The translations under genes were made by a program, and so were the position numbers. A stretch of 64,000 bases of DNA from contig NZ_JADKRW010000001.1 in NCBI RefSeq assembly GCF_015350995.1, positions 509,702-573,701 on the forward strand. Reading direction: 5' to 3'. How positions within the stretch are numbered: position 1 is the first letter of the stretch; every line of letters starts with the position of its first letter. The stretch is from Curtobacterium sp. VKM Ac-1393 (GTDB lineage: Bacteria; Actinomycetota; Actinomycetes; Actinomycetales; Microbacteriaceae). The notes below the pieces were generated by a model that worked only from the letters and a program-made list of their open reading frames with translations, was not told where the DNA came from and made no database searches. Positions 49,831 to 58,198 of this stretch are shown piece by piece.

Positions 49831-50283
49831 ATGTACCGAATCAAGCTGGGCGCACTGGCTCTGACCACTGCCCTCGCCATCACTGCTGGCGTGACCTCGC
49901 TCGTTGCGCCTGGGCCAGCAACCGCCGAGGCGCAGGCCGTCAACTGGGCGCGTAAGACTCGTACGCTCAGCATCTGGCCTTCGGAAGCGCCGCAGGCCGT
50001 GGGCGTCGGTGCGGTCCAGGTGCGCGTCACCTATCCCGGCACGATCACTCGAGTTTCAGTTAGTAAAGGCTGGAAGGTCGCGAGCCAGAACGCATCGAGC
50101 TTCGCACTCACCAACACCGCACCCTTCATTGCCCGCGGTTAGGACCGTGATGCTGTCTCGTCCGTGACCATCCGAGTCGATGGAAACTTCAAGGCTGAGC
50201 CGTCCGCCGTGGAGAAGCTTCGCGGTGGTTCAGCGCTGATGACTGGCGACGACCTCGATGTGGGGCGCTTGCGCTTCCGCTGA
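49831..50283 (+). pseudogene. Secreted protein gene with in-frame amber codon
   Basis: The frame starts with ATG 49831 and a signal peptide (LALTTALAITAGVTSLV...ATAEAQA), then continues for 150 codons to TGA at 50281. A TAG at 50140 splits it: 103 residues before, 46 after (VTIRVDGNFKAEP, LMTGDDLDVGRLRFR). Codon use continues unbroken after TAG, so this is probably a nonsense allele. The start lies only 8 bases from the IS end, with no ribosome site, so the upstream region was also lost. No family recognised. Confidence 0.6.
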
Positions 50284-50300
50284 GTTGATCTGACACCACT

Positions 50301-50335
50301 GCTGAGCTGCGCTCCTACCGAGGGCGCGGCTCAGC
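50301..50335. terminator. Bidirectional hairpin between convergent genes
   Basis: GCTGAGC (50301) pairs with GCTCAGC (50329-50335) and inner GCGC with GCGC around a short loop. It lies between the broken secreted-protein gene and the convergent gene ending at 50356. Confidence 0.55.
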
Positions 50336-50355
50336 CTTGTCTGGCGTGGACCGGG

Positions 50356-51204
50356 CTACCTTGCCGCAGTGGGGACGACTACTCCAGAGGTGAGCCACTG
50401 AACGAGCGTCGCGGCGAGGATCACTGCACCGCGGGCTTCTTCGAGTGTGGCGTCGGTGTACTCCGGCCGCCCGTGCCTGCTTTCGTGACCTCGCCAGAGC
50501 GTGCGCATCATGGCGGCGAGCGTCTTCGAGTTCGGCGCCCTGTCGCTGTCCCGGAAGATGAGCGTCCATTTGGGACTGTCCCCTTCGAGAAGCGAGAACA
50601 CACTGGCGAGGGTCGGCTCCTCCTTGCCAGTCGGCATTAGTGAGAGCGCCGCTGTCTCGACGGCGACGACGGCGTGGCTGTAGGCCACTGAAGCACGGGG
50701 GTTGGTGCCGTATGCATCGAGCCAAGCCTCCCGCAACTTCGCGGACGCCACATCAGTCGCACTCAGGGCGTTACTTACTGCCTCTCGAACCCCGTCGGGT
50801 ACCCGTTTTGTTAGCCGAGCATGCAGGCCATTCCACCGAGTGATCGCCCAAGCCGAACCTCCTTCGCTCAGCATGCGCTCGAGCGGGTGTTCAGTCCCAG
50901 GTTGGAACTGCGAGCGGCTCGCCAGGTAGTCGATGAGGTTGGTGAACTCGGCGTCGTCAACCTGGCGAAGGTGTGGCAGGACCTGGTTCTGCCAGTGGAG
51001 GAGTGTGTCGGCCTGGAAGCCGAGATCGGTGTGGGCTGCGTTCTGGAAGTCAACGAACTTGGTCGAGTAGGCGTACCCGCTACTGACCTTGATCTGGCCC
51101 TGCATCCACCCGAAGATTGCTTCGCGCAGGTACTCGGGGAAATCTTCCCGCAAGGCGTCTTCTCGACCCGTCGGGATCACCGGGCTCCAGGCTTCTTTGC
51201 TCAC
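50356..51204 (-). CDS. HEPN-like hypothetical protein (possible defence gene)
   Basis: A 282-residue soluble protein with an N-terminal helical region (REDFPEYLREAIFGWMQGQI) and a C-terminal helical bundle. The C-terminal part contains RTLWRGHESRHG, which fits the HEPN RNase motif R-x4-6-H, and ends with EEARGAVILAATLVQWL, like abortive-infection C-terminal domains. HEPN RNases often act in phage defence, usually with a partner; none is evident. The GTG at 51204 (VSKEAWSP) is chosen as the start since the upstream frame has no ribosome site. It lies in the tRNA-Ser island. Confidence 0.5.
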   Translation of the reverse strand: MSKEAWSPVIPTGREDALREDFPEYLREAIFGWMQGQIKVSSGYAYSTKFVDFQNAAHTDLGFQADTLLHWQNQVLPHLRQVDDAEFTNLIDYLASRSQFQPGTEHPLERMLSEGGSAWAITRWNGLHARLTKRVPDGVREAVSNALSATDVASAKLREAWLDAYGTNPRASVAYSHAVVAVETAALSLMPTGKEEPTLASVFSLLEGDSPKWTLIFRDSDRAPNSKTLAAMMRTLWRGHESRHGRPEYTDATLEEARGAVILAATLVQWLTSGVVVPTAAR

Positions 51205-51372
51205 CCGAACATCATAGCTGCGGGTGCCGACTTTGTGGTGTCGCACACCTCCTGCCCCTCGGCAGGCAGTACGCCGGTCGAGCCGGCTTCCTGGAAAGTG
51301 TTCCTGATCTTCGGTTGGTGAACACGGGAGGAGTGAGCTGTTCCGATATTCGTCTGGTGGTTCTCGAACTGT

Positions 51373-51383
51373 GTTCATTGAAC
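51373..51383. promoter_or_regulatory. GTTCATTGAAC palindrome in island promoter
   Basis: A perfect 11-base dyad, preceded by GAAC at 51367, lies about 20 bases upstream of the small-gene operon at 51404. The alternating GAAC/GTTC spacing looks like a repressor site. Confidence 0.35.
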
Positions 51384-51403
51384 GCAACCAGGGAGACACC
51401 AAA

Positions 51404-51598
51404 ATGAACGACTTCACGCCCGCTCAACGGGCCAAAATCAGGCGCCGGACCTACCAGCTCGCAATGCGCGCCGTCGACGAGGCTCGCTTCCCCGATCCCA
51501 ATCGGACGAAGACCAAGAAGCTCGCTCGCTACCTCTTCGGCCATCGGGAGGAGTGGCCGGTGTACCTCAGCGATGAGGTCGGGGAGACGCTGCGATGA
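51404..51598 (+). CDS. Small hypothetical protein
   Basis: A 64-residue basic protein (DFTPAQRAKIRRRTYQLAMRAV, NRTKTKKLARYLFG). AGGGAGA precedes the ATG at 51404. It overlaps the next small gene (ATGA), which overlaps the recombinase gene, so the three form one transcript. A DNA-binding or excisionase-like role is possible, but no motif proves it. Confidence 0.6.
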   Translation: MNDFTPAQRAKIRRRTYQLAMRAVDEARFPDPNRTKTKKLARYLFGHREEWPVYLSDEVGETLR

Positions 51599-51846
51599 GG
51601 ATCAGCGGCCTTCCCGAGGCGGTCCAGGTTACCGAGGAGCTGCTCTGGTCCGAAGCCGGCAAGTTGGTCCCGCCCCATCGTCTCCGCTTGGAGCTGACTA
51701 CGGAGCCGGACCAGTACCGGGTGAGCTGGCTCAGTCCCGAGGACGGCTTCGAGTACCGCTCTCTCGTTACCCGCATCACGCTCACCGCTCATCAGTTCGA
51801 AGCCTGGCAAACATGGCTCGACTCGATCCTAGAAGGAAGATCATGA
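51595..51846 (+). CDS. Small hypothetical protein
   Basis: An 83-residue acidic protein (VQVTEELLWSEAGKLVPPHRL, HQFEAWQTWLDSIL). ATG at 51595 overlaps the previous stop; its own stop overlaps the recombinase start (ATGA). No family recognised. The coupling suggests an accessory role for the recombinase or for element maintenance. Confidence 0.6.
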   Translation: MRISGLPEAVQVTEELLWSEAGKLVPPHRLRLELTTEPDQYRVSWLSPEDGFEYRSLVTRITLTAHQFEAWQTWLDSILEGRS

Positions 51847-52527
51847 CCGCATACCGACTCGATTACGCCCGAGTGTCCACCGTCAACCAGAGGAACGACA
51901 ATCAGCTCGATCAGCTTCGCGGTGCGGGCTGCACCGAGCTGTTCTCCGATCATGCTGTATCCGGGTCGAAGAATCATGAGCGCAAGGAGTACCGCGCTCT
52001 CTTCGAGCGAGTGCGCGAGCTTCGAGTGCAAGGGCACGAGGTTACGGTCTGTGTGGTCAAGTTCGACCGCTTCAGCCGATCGCTTCAGGCGCTACTCACC
52101 GGAGTGGAGGAGCTAGGTCAGCTCGGGGCGAGCTTCACTGCTTTGGCTGACTCCTTCACCTACGACGCCAACTCGCCCATGTCCAGGCCCATGCTCCAGA
52201 TGCTCGGCGCGCTGGCTGAGTTTGAGCGCTCGCTCGTCACGAGCCGGATGAGCGAGGGCATGGAGGCCAAGGTCGCCAAGGGATTGCGGTCGAGGTCAGA
52301 AGCTCAAGCTGAAGCTAGCCGAGGTCAGCGCGATCCGTTTCGCCTACGCCCAGAGTCTCACCTCGGAAGCGGACCCGTCCGAGCACTTGACTCCTGGCAA
52401 GCTCGCCAAAGATTGGGGAGTGTCCCGTTCCACCATCGTCCGGGCCCTGGAGCTACCCGCCTTCGAGAAGCCGTACTTCTCACTCGATGAGTGGCAGGCA
52501 GCAAAGGAGCAGGCCGATGCTGCATAA
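51843..52527 (+). pseudogene. Serine recombinase (resolvase/invertase type), frameshifted
   Basis: The N-terminal catalytic domain is intact: YARVSTVNQRNDNQLDQL with the nucleophile Ser, VVKFDRFSRSLQALL and MLGALAEFERSLVTSRMSEGM. After GLRS the frame is lost near 52290-52295; in the next frame the sequence continues GQKLKLKLAEVSAIRFAYAQ and a helix-turn-helix (LTPGKLAKDWGVSRSTIVRALE) to a TAA at 52525. The break lies at the usual junction with the DNA-binding domain. The full protein would be about 228 residues. It is inactive unless frameshifting occurs. Confidence 0.75.
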
Positions 52528-52612
52528 GATTCGCAGGCAGCTCATCCTCTGGAGCGTGGCAGTGATCGCTGTGATCTTCGCGCTCCGGTTAGTCGCTGAC
52601 TTCTTCGATTAG
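52517..52612 (+). CDS. Small membrane peptide
   Basis: A 31-residue ORF (ATG 52517) with a basic start HKIRRQL and one hydrophobic helix (ILWSVAVIAVIFALRLVADFF). It overlaps the recombinase end, with GGAGCAGG upstream as a possible ribosome site. Similar to single-span toxins or regulators, but no function can be assigned. Confidence 0.4.
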   Translation: MLHKIRRQLILWSVAVIAVIFALRLVADFFD

Positions 52613-52627
52613 AACCACCCACAGGAG

Positions 52628-52657
52628 AGGCCGGGGGCACAGGCCCACCCCTGGCCT
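52628..52657 (+). terminator. Terminator after small membrane peptide
   Basis: AGGCC-GGGG pairs with CCCC-GGCCT across a short loop with one bulge on each side, followed by TTTCCT. It closes the small-gene/recombinase transcript. Confidence 0.5.
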
Positions 52658-52806
52658 TTCCTCATGTCGGAGTGACCGTAGCCTGCGGTGTGAGGCGCTT
52701 TCCGCCGTCTGTCGCACATGGTCATTGTCCTACTCGAGAAGCGCGCAGACGGGCCGCCACAACTCGGCCCGGTCGTCAACCGGAGCGACCCTCATATACT
52801 GCTGGC

Positions 52807-53307
52807 GTGGATCAGCAACCCGAGAGCCGCGAGTCCGCTGCTCAGGACAAGATTGACGAGCCGGCGCCAGAGGACGCTGGCGGCGGTAACGGCGCGAAGA
52901 ACTGGCTTGCGGACTATGAGCGCTCAAACCGGCCCCCCTTCCGTGTCCGCGTCTGGGAGAAGCCGCAGCTCCTCCAACTAGTTGCGAAGAACCTCGACAT
53001 TGCGTTCCGCCACGACGTCGGGACGAGCACGCTTCGCAGAGTGTCGGAGATCCTGAGTGCCGAAAGCGAGCTTGCGGATCGACTCTGGTACGAGCGTAAG
53101 CCTCTCGATGAGAATGTCGATCTCTACGATTGCGCCGATGACATCAAGGCCGGCATGCTTGCTGCGAAGCGCGAGATGGAGCAGCAGTACTGCGTCGAGG
53201 AGTTGGCGAAGGATGTGGAGTCCGACTGGAACTGGGGCTATCTGTCCGGCCGCATCTCAGCTCTGCGCTGGGTCCTCGGTGAGGACTGGGGCATGCTGGA
53301 CAGCTAG
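52807..53307 (+). CDS. Hypothetical protein, leaderless start
   Basis: A 166-residue soluble acidic protein (NWLADYERSNRPPFRVRVWEKPQLL, DWNWGYLSGRISALRWVLGEDWGMLDS). The GTG at 52807 lies seven bases after a perfect -10 TATACT (52795-52800) and has no ribosome site, so translation probably starts at or near the transcript 5' end. The upstream frame lacks promoter and start signals. No family recognised. It is in the island and has lower GC than the backbone. Confidence 0.6.
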   Translation: MDQQPESRESAAQDKIDEPAPEDAGGGNGAKNWLADYERSNRPPFRVRVWEKPQLLQLVAKNLDIAFRHDVGTSTLRRVSEILSAESELADRLWYERKPLDENVDLYDCADDIKAGMLAAKREMEQQYCVEELAKDVESDWNWGYLSGRISALRWVLGEDWGMLDS

Positions 53308-53370
53308 CTTCGATTTGCGCACTCGAGATCCACACGCGCGCACAGCGCGTGGCCGTTTCGTCAGCAGTCG

Positions 53371-54015
53371 CTAGCTCGGGACGGGGATTACGCCGAAAAT
53401 CTGCAGCGCGATGATCCCGACTGTCACGACAATCCCCGCTCCTAGCGAGACGATAATCCCGTCTCGGTTCTGTACGAACCACCGCCTGAAGCCCCACTTC
53501 ACACCACCCACCTTGAGCATCGGCTCGCTCACGGTCGGACTCGAACCGGCGTTCGCGTTGTGGCGAACTGGTAAAACCTTCAGTGCAGCCTCACTCCATC
53601 GTTTGCGCCGCCGATAACTACCCAAGACACGCTCGACGCTGTATCGGAACGCTTCCGTGTCGACTAGGAGCGGGGTGCGCCAGGTGAAGCTGATCGAACT
53701 CGCCATACCATCCTTGATCCAGATATTGGCGTCACAAGACCTCATCTCGTGATTGGCCCAATGATTAGCATAGATCGAGATGTCACGCATTGGGCCGCCG
53801 TACTCTTCGACCCTGGCTTGGAGCTCCGTCAGGTCCTTACCAGTGAACCTGATATGGGATAGCGAAGACGCTTCGTATTCAACCTCCACCTGCTTCCAAA
53901 GCTCGCCGAAGCAAATCTCGAACAGAGCTCGAGTGTCCTCGGCTATTCGCCAAGGGCTCGCCGAAGCACTGGCCGCGAACGACACCGATGCTTCTTGAGA
54001 GAAGCTGTCACGCAT
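53371..54015 (-). CDS. Hypothetical protein with C-terminal membrane anchor
   Basis: A 214-residue protein with a soluble N-terminal domain and one C-terminal helix (IIVSLGAGIVVTVGIIALQIFGVIPVPS), a tail-anchor arrangement. Preceding it is a basic segment (KWGFRRWFVQNR). GGAGG lies before the ATG at 54015. No family recognised. Similar tail-anchored proteins occur in defence islands as possible membrane effectors; that is only a possibility here. It is convergent with the leaderless gene. Confidence 0.55.
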   Translation of the reverse strand: MRDSFSQEASVSFAASASASPWRIAEDTRALFEICFGELWKQVEVEYEASSLSHIRFTGKDLTELQARVEEYGGPMRDISIYANHWANHEMRSCDANIWIKDGMASSISFTWRTPLLVDTEAFRYSVERVLGSYRRRKRWSEAALKVLPVRHNANAGSSPTVSEPMLKVGGVKWGFRRWFVQNRDGIIVSLGAGIVVTVGIIALQIFGVIPVPS

Positions 54016-54091
54016 GAGTTATTCCTCCGGGTCGGGTCGAGATCCAAAGGAACCTCTAGCGAATACTACTCACTCTTCCCTCCACCAGCAT

Positions 54092-55508
54092 CTACGCCTC
54101 ACCGTAAAACCCCTCCACATACTGGAGGCTGGTTTTTGAGGCACGGAGTGCAACATCTGCCGAGGAGTAAGTCGCGATCTGCGCATCGGCGTTCTTCGGA
54201 CTCCAACCCATCATGGCAATGAGGTCGTCCCGATCCGCTCCCCCGTCGATGAGGACAGTTGTAGCAATGTGGCGGAGCGTGTGTACCGTGAGATCCATGG
54301 GCAGATGCTTGATCGAGGAGATCAGCTCCTCCAACGCTGATCGATCCCGTTGCGCATAGATCGGCTTACCGTCCTCCCTGATGAAGAGGAGTTCGTCCAG
54401 TCCGTCGCCGCTCTCGGGGTGGAAGGTCCGAAGCTTTCGCCGTGCTCGCTGCTTATTCCGGTGCTCAATGAGCATTTGCCAGGCGCGCTCCGAGATGACG
54501 ATTTCCCGGTAACTGCTCTCGGTCTTGGTGCGCTGTAGGACCCAGCGAGTCTCCCCAATGCGCTTTGGGCAGTTACTCGTTTGCCGCCCACAGCTCCAGC
54601 GCCCGGTTGCATGGTCGAGAGTGCAGCCGTGTTCAGCGCTCACTCGCTGGAGCTGCTGCTTGACGATGATCCGGCGTCCCCGGTCCTTCGGCCTTGCTCC
54701 GTCGAGGCTGTCGTCCGTCAGACCGAGCACTTCTCCCTGGCGCATACCGAGCAAGCCGCAGAACCAGCGAGCTTCCTGATCTGCCTTCCGGGCTTCGACC
54801 ATCAGATACTTGCCGAGGAACTTGGACGCTCGCCGGATCGCCTTCGTGCTCTCGATGGCCTTGCTCTTCTTCGCTGGCGGTTTGAGTCCCAGCATGGGAT
54901 GGGTGGTGAGTTTGCCATCCCGCAGGTAGTAGTCCATGGCGCTCCGCAGACATACGAACACCTGGCGAATGGAGTCCGGACCCAACCCCTTGGCGGGCAG
55001 CGTTGTGTCGAAGAAGAGCCGGAGCTGATCGTAGGTGAGGAGCCGCACGGGAGCCGTGCCGAAGGCCGGAAGTAGGTGGTTCCTAATCCGAACGTCGTAC
55101 ATGTGGATCGAGTTGGGAGCCAGCCCCTGGGTCTTGCGCTCTGTGAGCCAATCGATGAGGCAGTCGCCCACAGTGAGCAGAGCGATCCTAGGATCGGGGG
55201 GGCAAGCGTTCGGCGGGTTCGAGTCCGTAGGCCACCCGGAGCTTCAGTATTTTGAGGTCGCGCCGATCAATGGCTTCCCGCTCCGTGCGCGCCTGGGCAG
55301 TGATCTTCTGGGTCTTGGGACCCAGTTCAATGGTCTTTGCGGCCCAGTAGTAGGTATCTGTCGAGCCGTCTTTCCTGGTCCGCTGCACTGCGAAAACGGT
55401 GCCCTCACCGTCGGCTCTCTTCTTCGGCCGCCTCTCGCCCTTGGGGCCGTGCTTCTTCAACCCCGAGCGATCGAGACGGTCCATCTCGTCCTGGTCGAAC
55501 TCGTACAC
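54092..55508 (-). pseudogene. Tyrosine integrase split by a C-run frameshift
   Basis: The N-terminal part (55508-55188, about 106 residues with an arm-binding-like region TVFAVQRTRKDGSTDTYYWAAKT) stops in a run of seven C on the coding strand. The second part (55171-54092) continues with the core-binding domain (GLAPNSIHMYDVRIRNHL) and the catalytic domain: Arg in GMRQGEVLGL, HTLRH with His and Arg, and the Tyr in IATYSSADVALR. A Cys motif (HGCTLDHATGRWSCG...CPKR) is typical of actinophage integrases. Removing one C would restore a protein of about 470 residues. It lies next to tRNA-Ser, its probable target. Confidence 0.75.
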
Positions 55509-55571
55509 GATTTCGATGATCGTGACATCAACTCACGAAGTCAACTCGCGCCGTGGTGTCGCACCACGAAA

Positions 55572-55621
55572 AAACCGCATAGCCTCGCGAGATTTGACTT
55601 CTCGTCGAGGCTATGCGGTTT
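55572..55621 (-). terminator. Terminator of tRNA-Ser
   Basis: A 16-base-pair perfect stem (55572-55587 with 55606-55621, arm AAACCGCATAGCCTCG) lies just after the tRNA on the minus strand. A run of six T on that strand follows (A-run at 55569-55575 on the plus strand), making it a standard intrinsic terminator. Confidence 0.85.
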
Positions 55622-55626
55622 CTTGG

Positions 55627-55713
55627 CGGTACCGGTGGGATTTGAACCCACGGTGGAGTTGCCCCCACACATGTTTTCGAGACATGATCCTTCGGCCGCT
55701 CGGACACGGTACC
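55627..55713 (-). tRNA. tRNA-Ser(CGA)
   Basis: An 87-base tRNA read on the minus strand. Acceptor arms GGTACCG and CGGTACC pair fully. The anticodon loop has CGA (55677-55679) in a CATGT/ACATG stem, a long variable arm is present as in serine tRNAs, and the T loop reads GGTTCAAATCC. CCA is not encoded. It borders the island, whose integrase gene ends nearby. Confidence 0.95.
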
Positions 55714-55856
55714 GGGAAAGATCTTACACGATCCGGGAGGCCCGTCACGACACCCGACGCCGGCCCACCCTCCACAGGCGGTCACATCCAGGGCTCTTCC
55801 CACACCCACAGGCCGCCCACGTCAACGACTCGATGACCGGGCGTACCGTCCACGGC

Positions 55857-56822
55857 ATGAAGACCCGCACCCTCATCGCTCTCCTGACGTCCGTCCTCGG
55901 TGGGGCCGGTGTCCTCGGCGCCGCTGCCGTCGGGGCCCGTGCCGGGGTCAAGGGGCAGCGGGCGGCTGCGCAACGCGTGGTCGACATGCTGCCGATCCAC
56001 GCCGACTGGTGGCACGAGCGGCAGCAGCACGAGGGGCAGCTCCTCTACGTCGCGATCGGTGACTCGGCAGCGCAGGGCGTCGGCGCGACCGTTCCGTCCC
56101 GCGGGTACGTGGGCCTGTTGGCGCGACGGATCCGGCACCGCTCCCACGAGTCGGTGCGGGTCGTGAACCTCAGTGTCTCGGGGTCGACGACGTGGGGTGC
56201 CAAGCGCGACCAGCTGCCGAAGCTCCGGCAGCACACGCCGGACATCTGCACGGTGTCGATCGGGGCGAACGACATCGCCGACTTCGATCCGGACAAGTTC
56301 GAGCGGAACATCCGGGCGATCTACGGCGCGGTCCCGTCGCACGCGGTGGTGGCCGAGCTGCCGTGCATGTTCGTGCCGGACCGCGAGCGCAAGGTGGCGG
56401 TGGCGAACGAGATCGTGCACCGGGTGGCCGCCGAGTTCGGGCTGACGGTGGCCCCGCTGCACACGATCACGAAGCGGGTCGGGGTCCGCCGCACGTTCTT
56501 CAACAGCTACGGCGACCTCTTCCACCCGAACGACCGCGGCTACGAGGTCTGGGCGAGCGCGTTCGAGCCCGCGGTGGACGCCCGCGTCGACACGGTCGCG
56601 GCGATCCGGCACTACCTGTCCGCGCGCGAAGCGGAGAACCTCGGGCGCGAGGCCGGGGCGGTGGCGAACGCCCGTGCCGAACAGGACACCGACGGCGCCG
56701 AGGCGCTCGACCACGCCAACCGGCGGAGTCCCGTCGAACGGATCCGCGATCGGATGACCGGGTCGATCGCCCTGCCCGACGAGCCGGCGCACCGCTCCGG
56801 CGATGTCGGCGGCACGGCCTAG
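55857..56822 (+). CDS. SGNH/GDSL-type hydrolase
   Basis: A 321-residue protein with an N-terminal hydrophobic segment (signal or anchor). The SGNH blocks are VAIGDSAAQGVG (Ser), NLSVSGSTTWG (Gly), SIGANDIADF (Asn) and DLFHPNDRGYEVWASAF (Asp and His). It is likely an esterase or lipase-like enzyme of the cell envelope. The C-terminal 60 residues are charged and variable. The ATG at 55857 is used; an in-frame ATG at 55833 is also possible. It precedes radA by 10 bases. Confidence 0.85.
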   Translation: MKTRTLIALLTSVLGGAGVLGAAAVGARAGVKGQRAAAQRVVDMLPIHADWWHERQQHEGQLLYVAIGDSAAQGVGATVPSRGYVGLLARRIRHRSHESVRVVNLSVSGSTTWGAKRDQLPKLRQHTPDICTVSIGANDIADFDPDKFERNIRAIYGAVPSHAVVAELPCMFVPDRERKVAVANEIVHRVAAEFGLTVAPLHTITKRVGVRRTFFNSYGDLFHPNDRGYEVWASAFEPAVDARVDTVAAIRHYLSAREAENLGREAGAVANARAEQDTDGAEALDHANRRSPVERIRDRMTGSIALPDEPAHRSGDVGGTA

Positions 56823-56832
56823 CCTCGACGAC

Positions 56833-58194
56833 ATGGCCCGCCCGCAGTCCCTCTACCGTTGCACCGAGTGCGGCTGGACCAGTGTCAAGTGGGTCGGCCG
56901 CTGCGGCGAGTGCCAGACCTGGGGCACGGTCGAGGACTCCTCGGCAGCGTCGGCCAGCACCCGTGGCACCGCGGCCGTCGCCGTCACGGGCGCCCGTGCC
57001 GCTCGGCCCATCACCGAAGCCCGCGGCACGTCGGTGCAGCGGTGGCAGACGGGCATCGGCGAGTTCGACCGGGTGCTCGGCGGCGGGGTCGTGCCGGGGG
57101 CCGCAGTGCTGCTGTCCGGTGAGCCCGGTGTCGGCAAGTCGACGCTGTTGCTCGAAGTCGCGTCGCGCGCGGCGGCTTCCGGCAAGCGCGTCCTCTACGT
57201 CAGCGCGGAAGAGTCCGTCGACCAGGTCCGGCTCCGCGCAGAGCGCACCGGGGCGATGCACGACGACCTCTACCTGGCGAGCGAGGTCGACCTCGGCGTC
57301 ATCATCGGGCAGATCGACCAGGTCAAGCCCGACCTGCTCATCGCCGACTCCGTGCAGACCATCTCCTCCAGCTCGATCGACGGCATCGCAGGGGGCACGT
57401 CCCAGGTGCGCGAGGTCGCGTCGACCCTGATCCGTATCGCGAAGGACCGCGCCCTGCCCGTCCTCATCGTCGGGCACGTCACAAAGGACGGCACGATCGC
57501 CGGCCCGCGGCTGCTCGAGCACCTGGTCGACGTCGTCTGCCACTTCGAGGGCGACCGGCAGACGGCACTGCGGTTCGTCCGTGCGTTGAAGAACCGGTTC
57601 GGCCCCACGGACGAGGTCGGGTGCTTCGACATGGGCGGCGACGGCATCCACGAGGTCCCCGACCCCAGTGGCCTCTTCATGTCGAAGAACACCACGCCGG
57701 TGTCGGGTACCTGCGTGACCGTTGCGCTCGAAGGACGTCGTGCTCTGCCGGTCGAGGTCCAGGCGCTCATCGTCCCGAGCTCGGCACCGCAGCCCCGCCG
57801 CGTCGTGAACGGCGTCGATGCGTCTCGCGTGGCGATGCTGCTCGCAGTGCTCGAACGGCGCGCGGGGCTCAAGCTCTCGGATGCCGACGTCTACGTCTCG
57901 ACAGTGGGCGGCATGAAGCTCACCGAGCCCGGAGCCGACCTGGCGATCGCCCTGGCCCTCGCGAGCGCTGCCCGCGACCGCCCGTACCCGCACACCCTCG
58001 CGGCCGTGGGCGAGATCAGCCTGGCGGGTGAGATCCGACCGGCCACGGGGACGAAGCAGCGCGTGAACGAAGCCAGCCGGCTCGGGTTCACGACGGTCCT
58101 CGGCGCCGACTCCGGGCACCTACGCGAAGCCCTGCGCGTGGCGTTCTCGATGACCCAGTCAGCACGCGAGCGCGAACTCGACCGCGCGTTCTGA
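56833..58194 (+). CDS. radA: DNA repair protein RadA
   Basis: A 453-residue RadA. The N-terminal C4 zinc finger is YRCTECGW...GRCGECQTW; the RecA-like ATPase has Walker A GEPGVGKST and the KNRFG motif in RALKNRFGPTDEVG; the C-terminal Lon-like domain has VSTVGGMKLTEPGADLAIALALAS. It helps branch migration in recombination. Start ATG at 56833 (MARPQSLYRC). Confidence 0.96.
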   Translation: MARPQSLYRCTECGWTSVKWVGRCGECQTWGTVEDSSAASASTRGTAAVAVTGARAARPITEARGTSVQRWQTGIGEFDRVLGGGVVPGAAVLLSGEPGVGKSTLLLEVASRAAASGKRVLYVSAEESVDQVRLRAERTGAMHDDLYLASEVDLGVIIGQIDQVKPDLLIADSVQTISSSSIDGIAGGTSQVREVASTLIRIAKDRALPVLIVGHVTKDGTIAGPRLLEHLVDVVCHFEGDRQTALRFVRALKNRFGPTDEVGCFDMGGDGIHEVPDPSGLFMSKNTTPVSGTCVTVALEGRRALPVEVQALIVPSSAPQPRRVVNGVDASRVAMLLAVLERRAGLKLSDADVYVSTVGGMKLTEPGADLAIALALASAARDRPYPHTLAAVGEISLAGEIRPATGTKQRVNEASRLGFTTVLGADSGHLREALRVAFSMTQSARERELDRAF

Positions 58195-58198
58195 ACGC

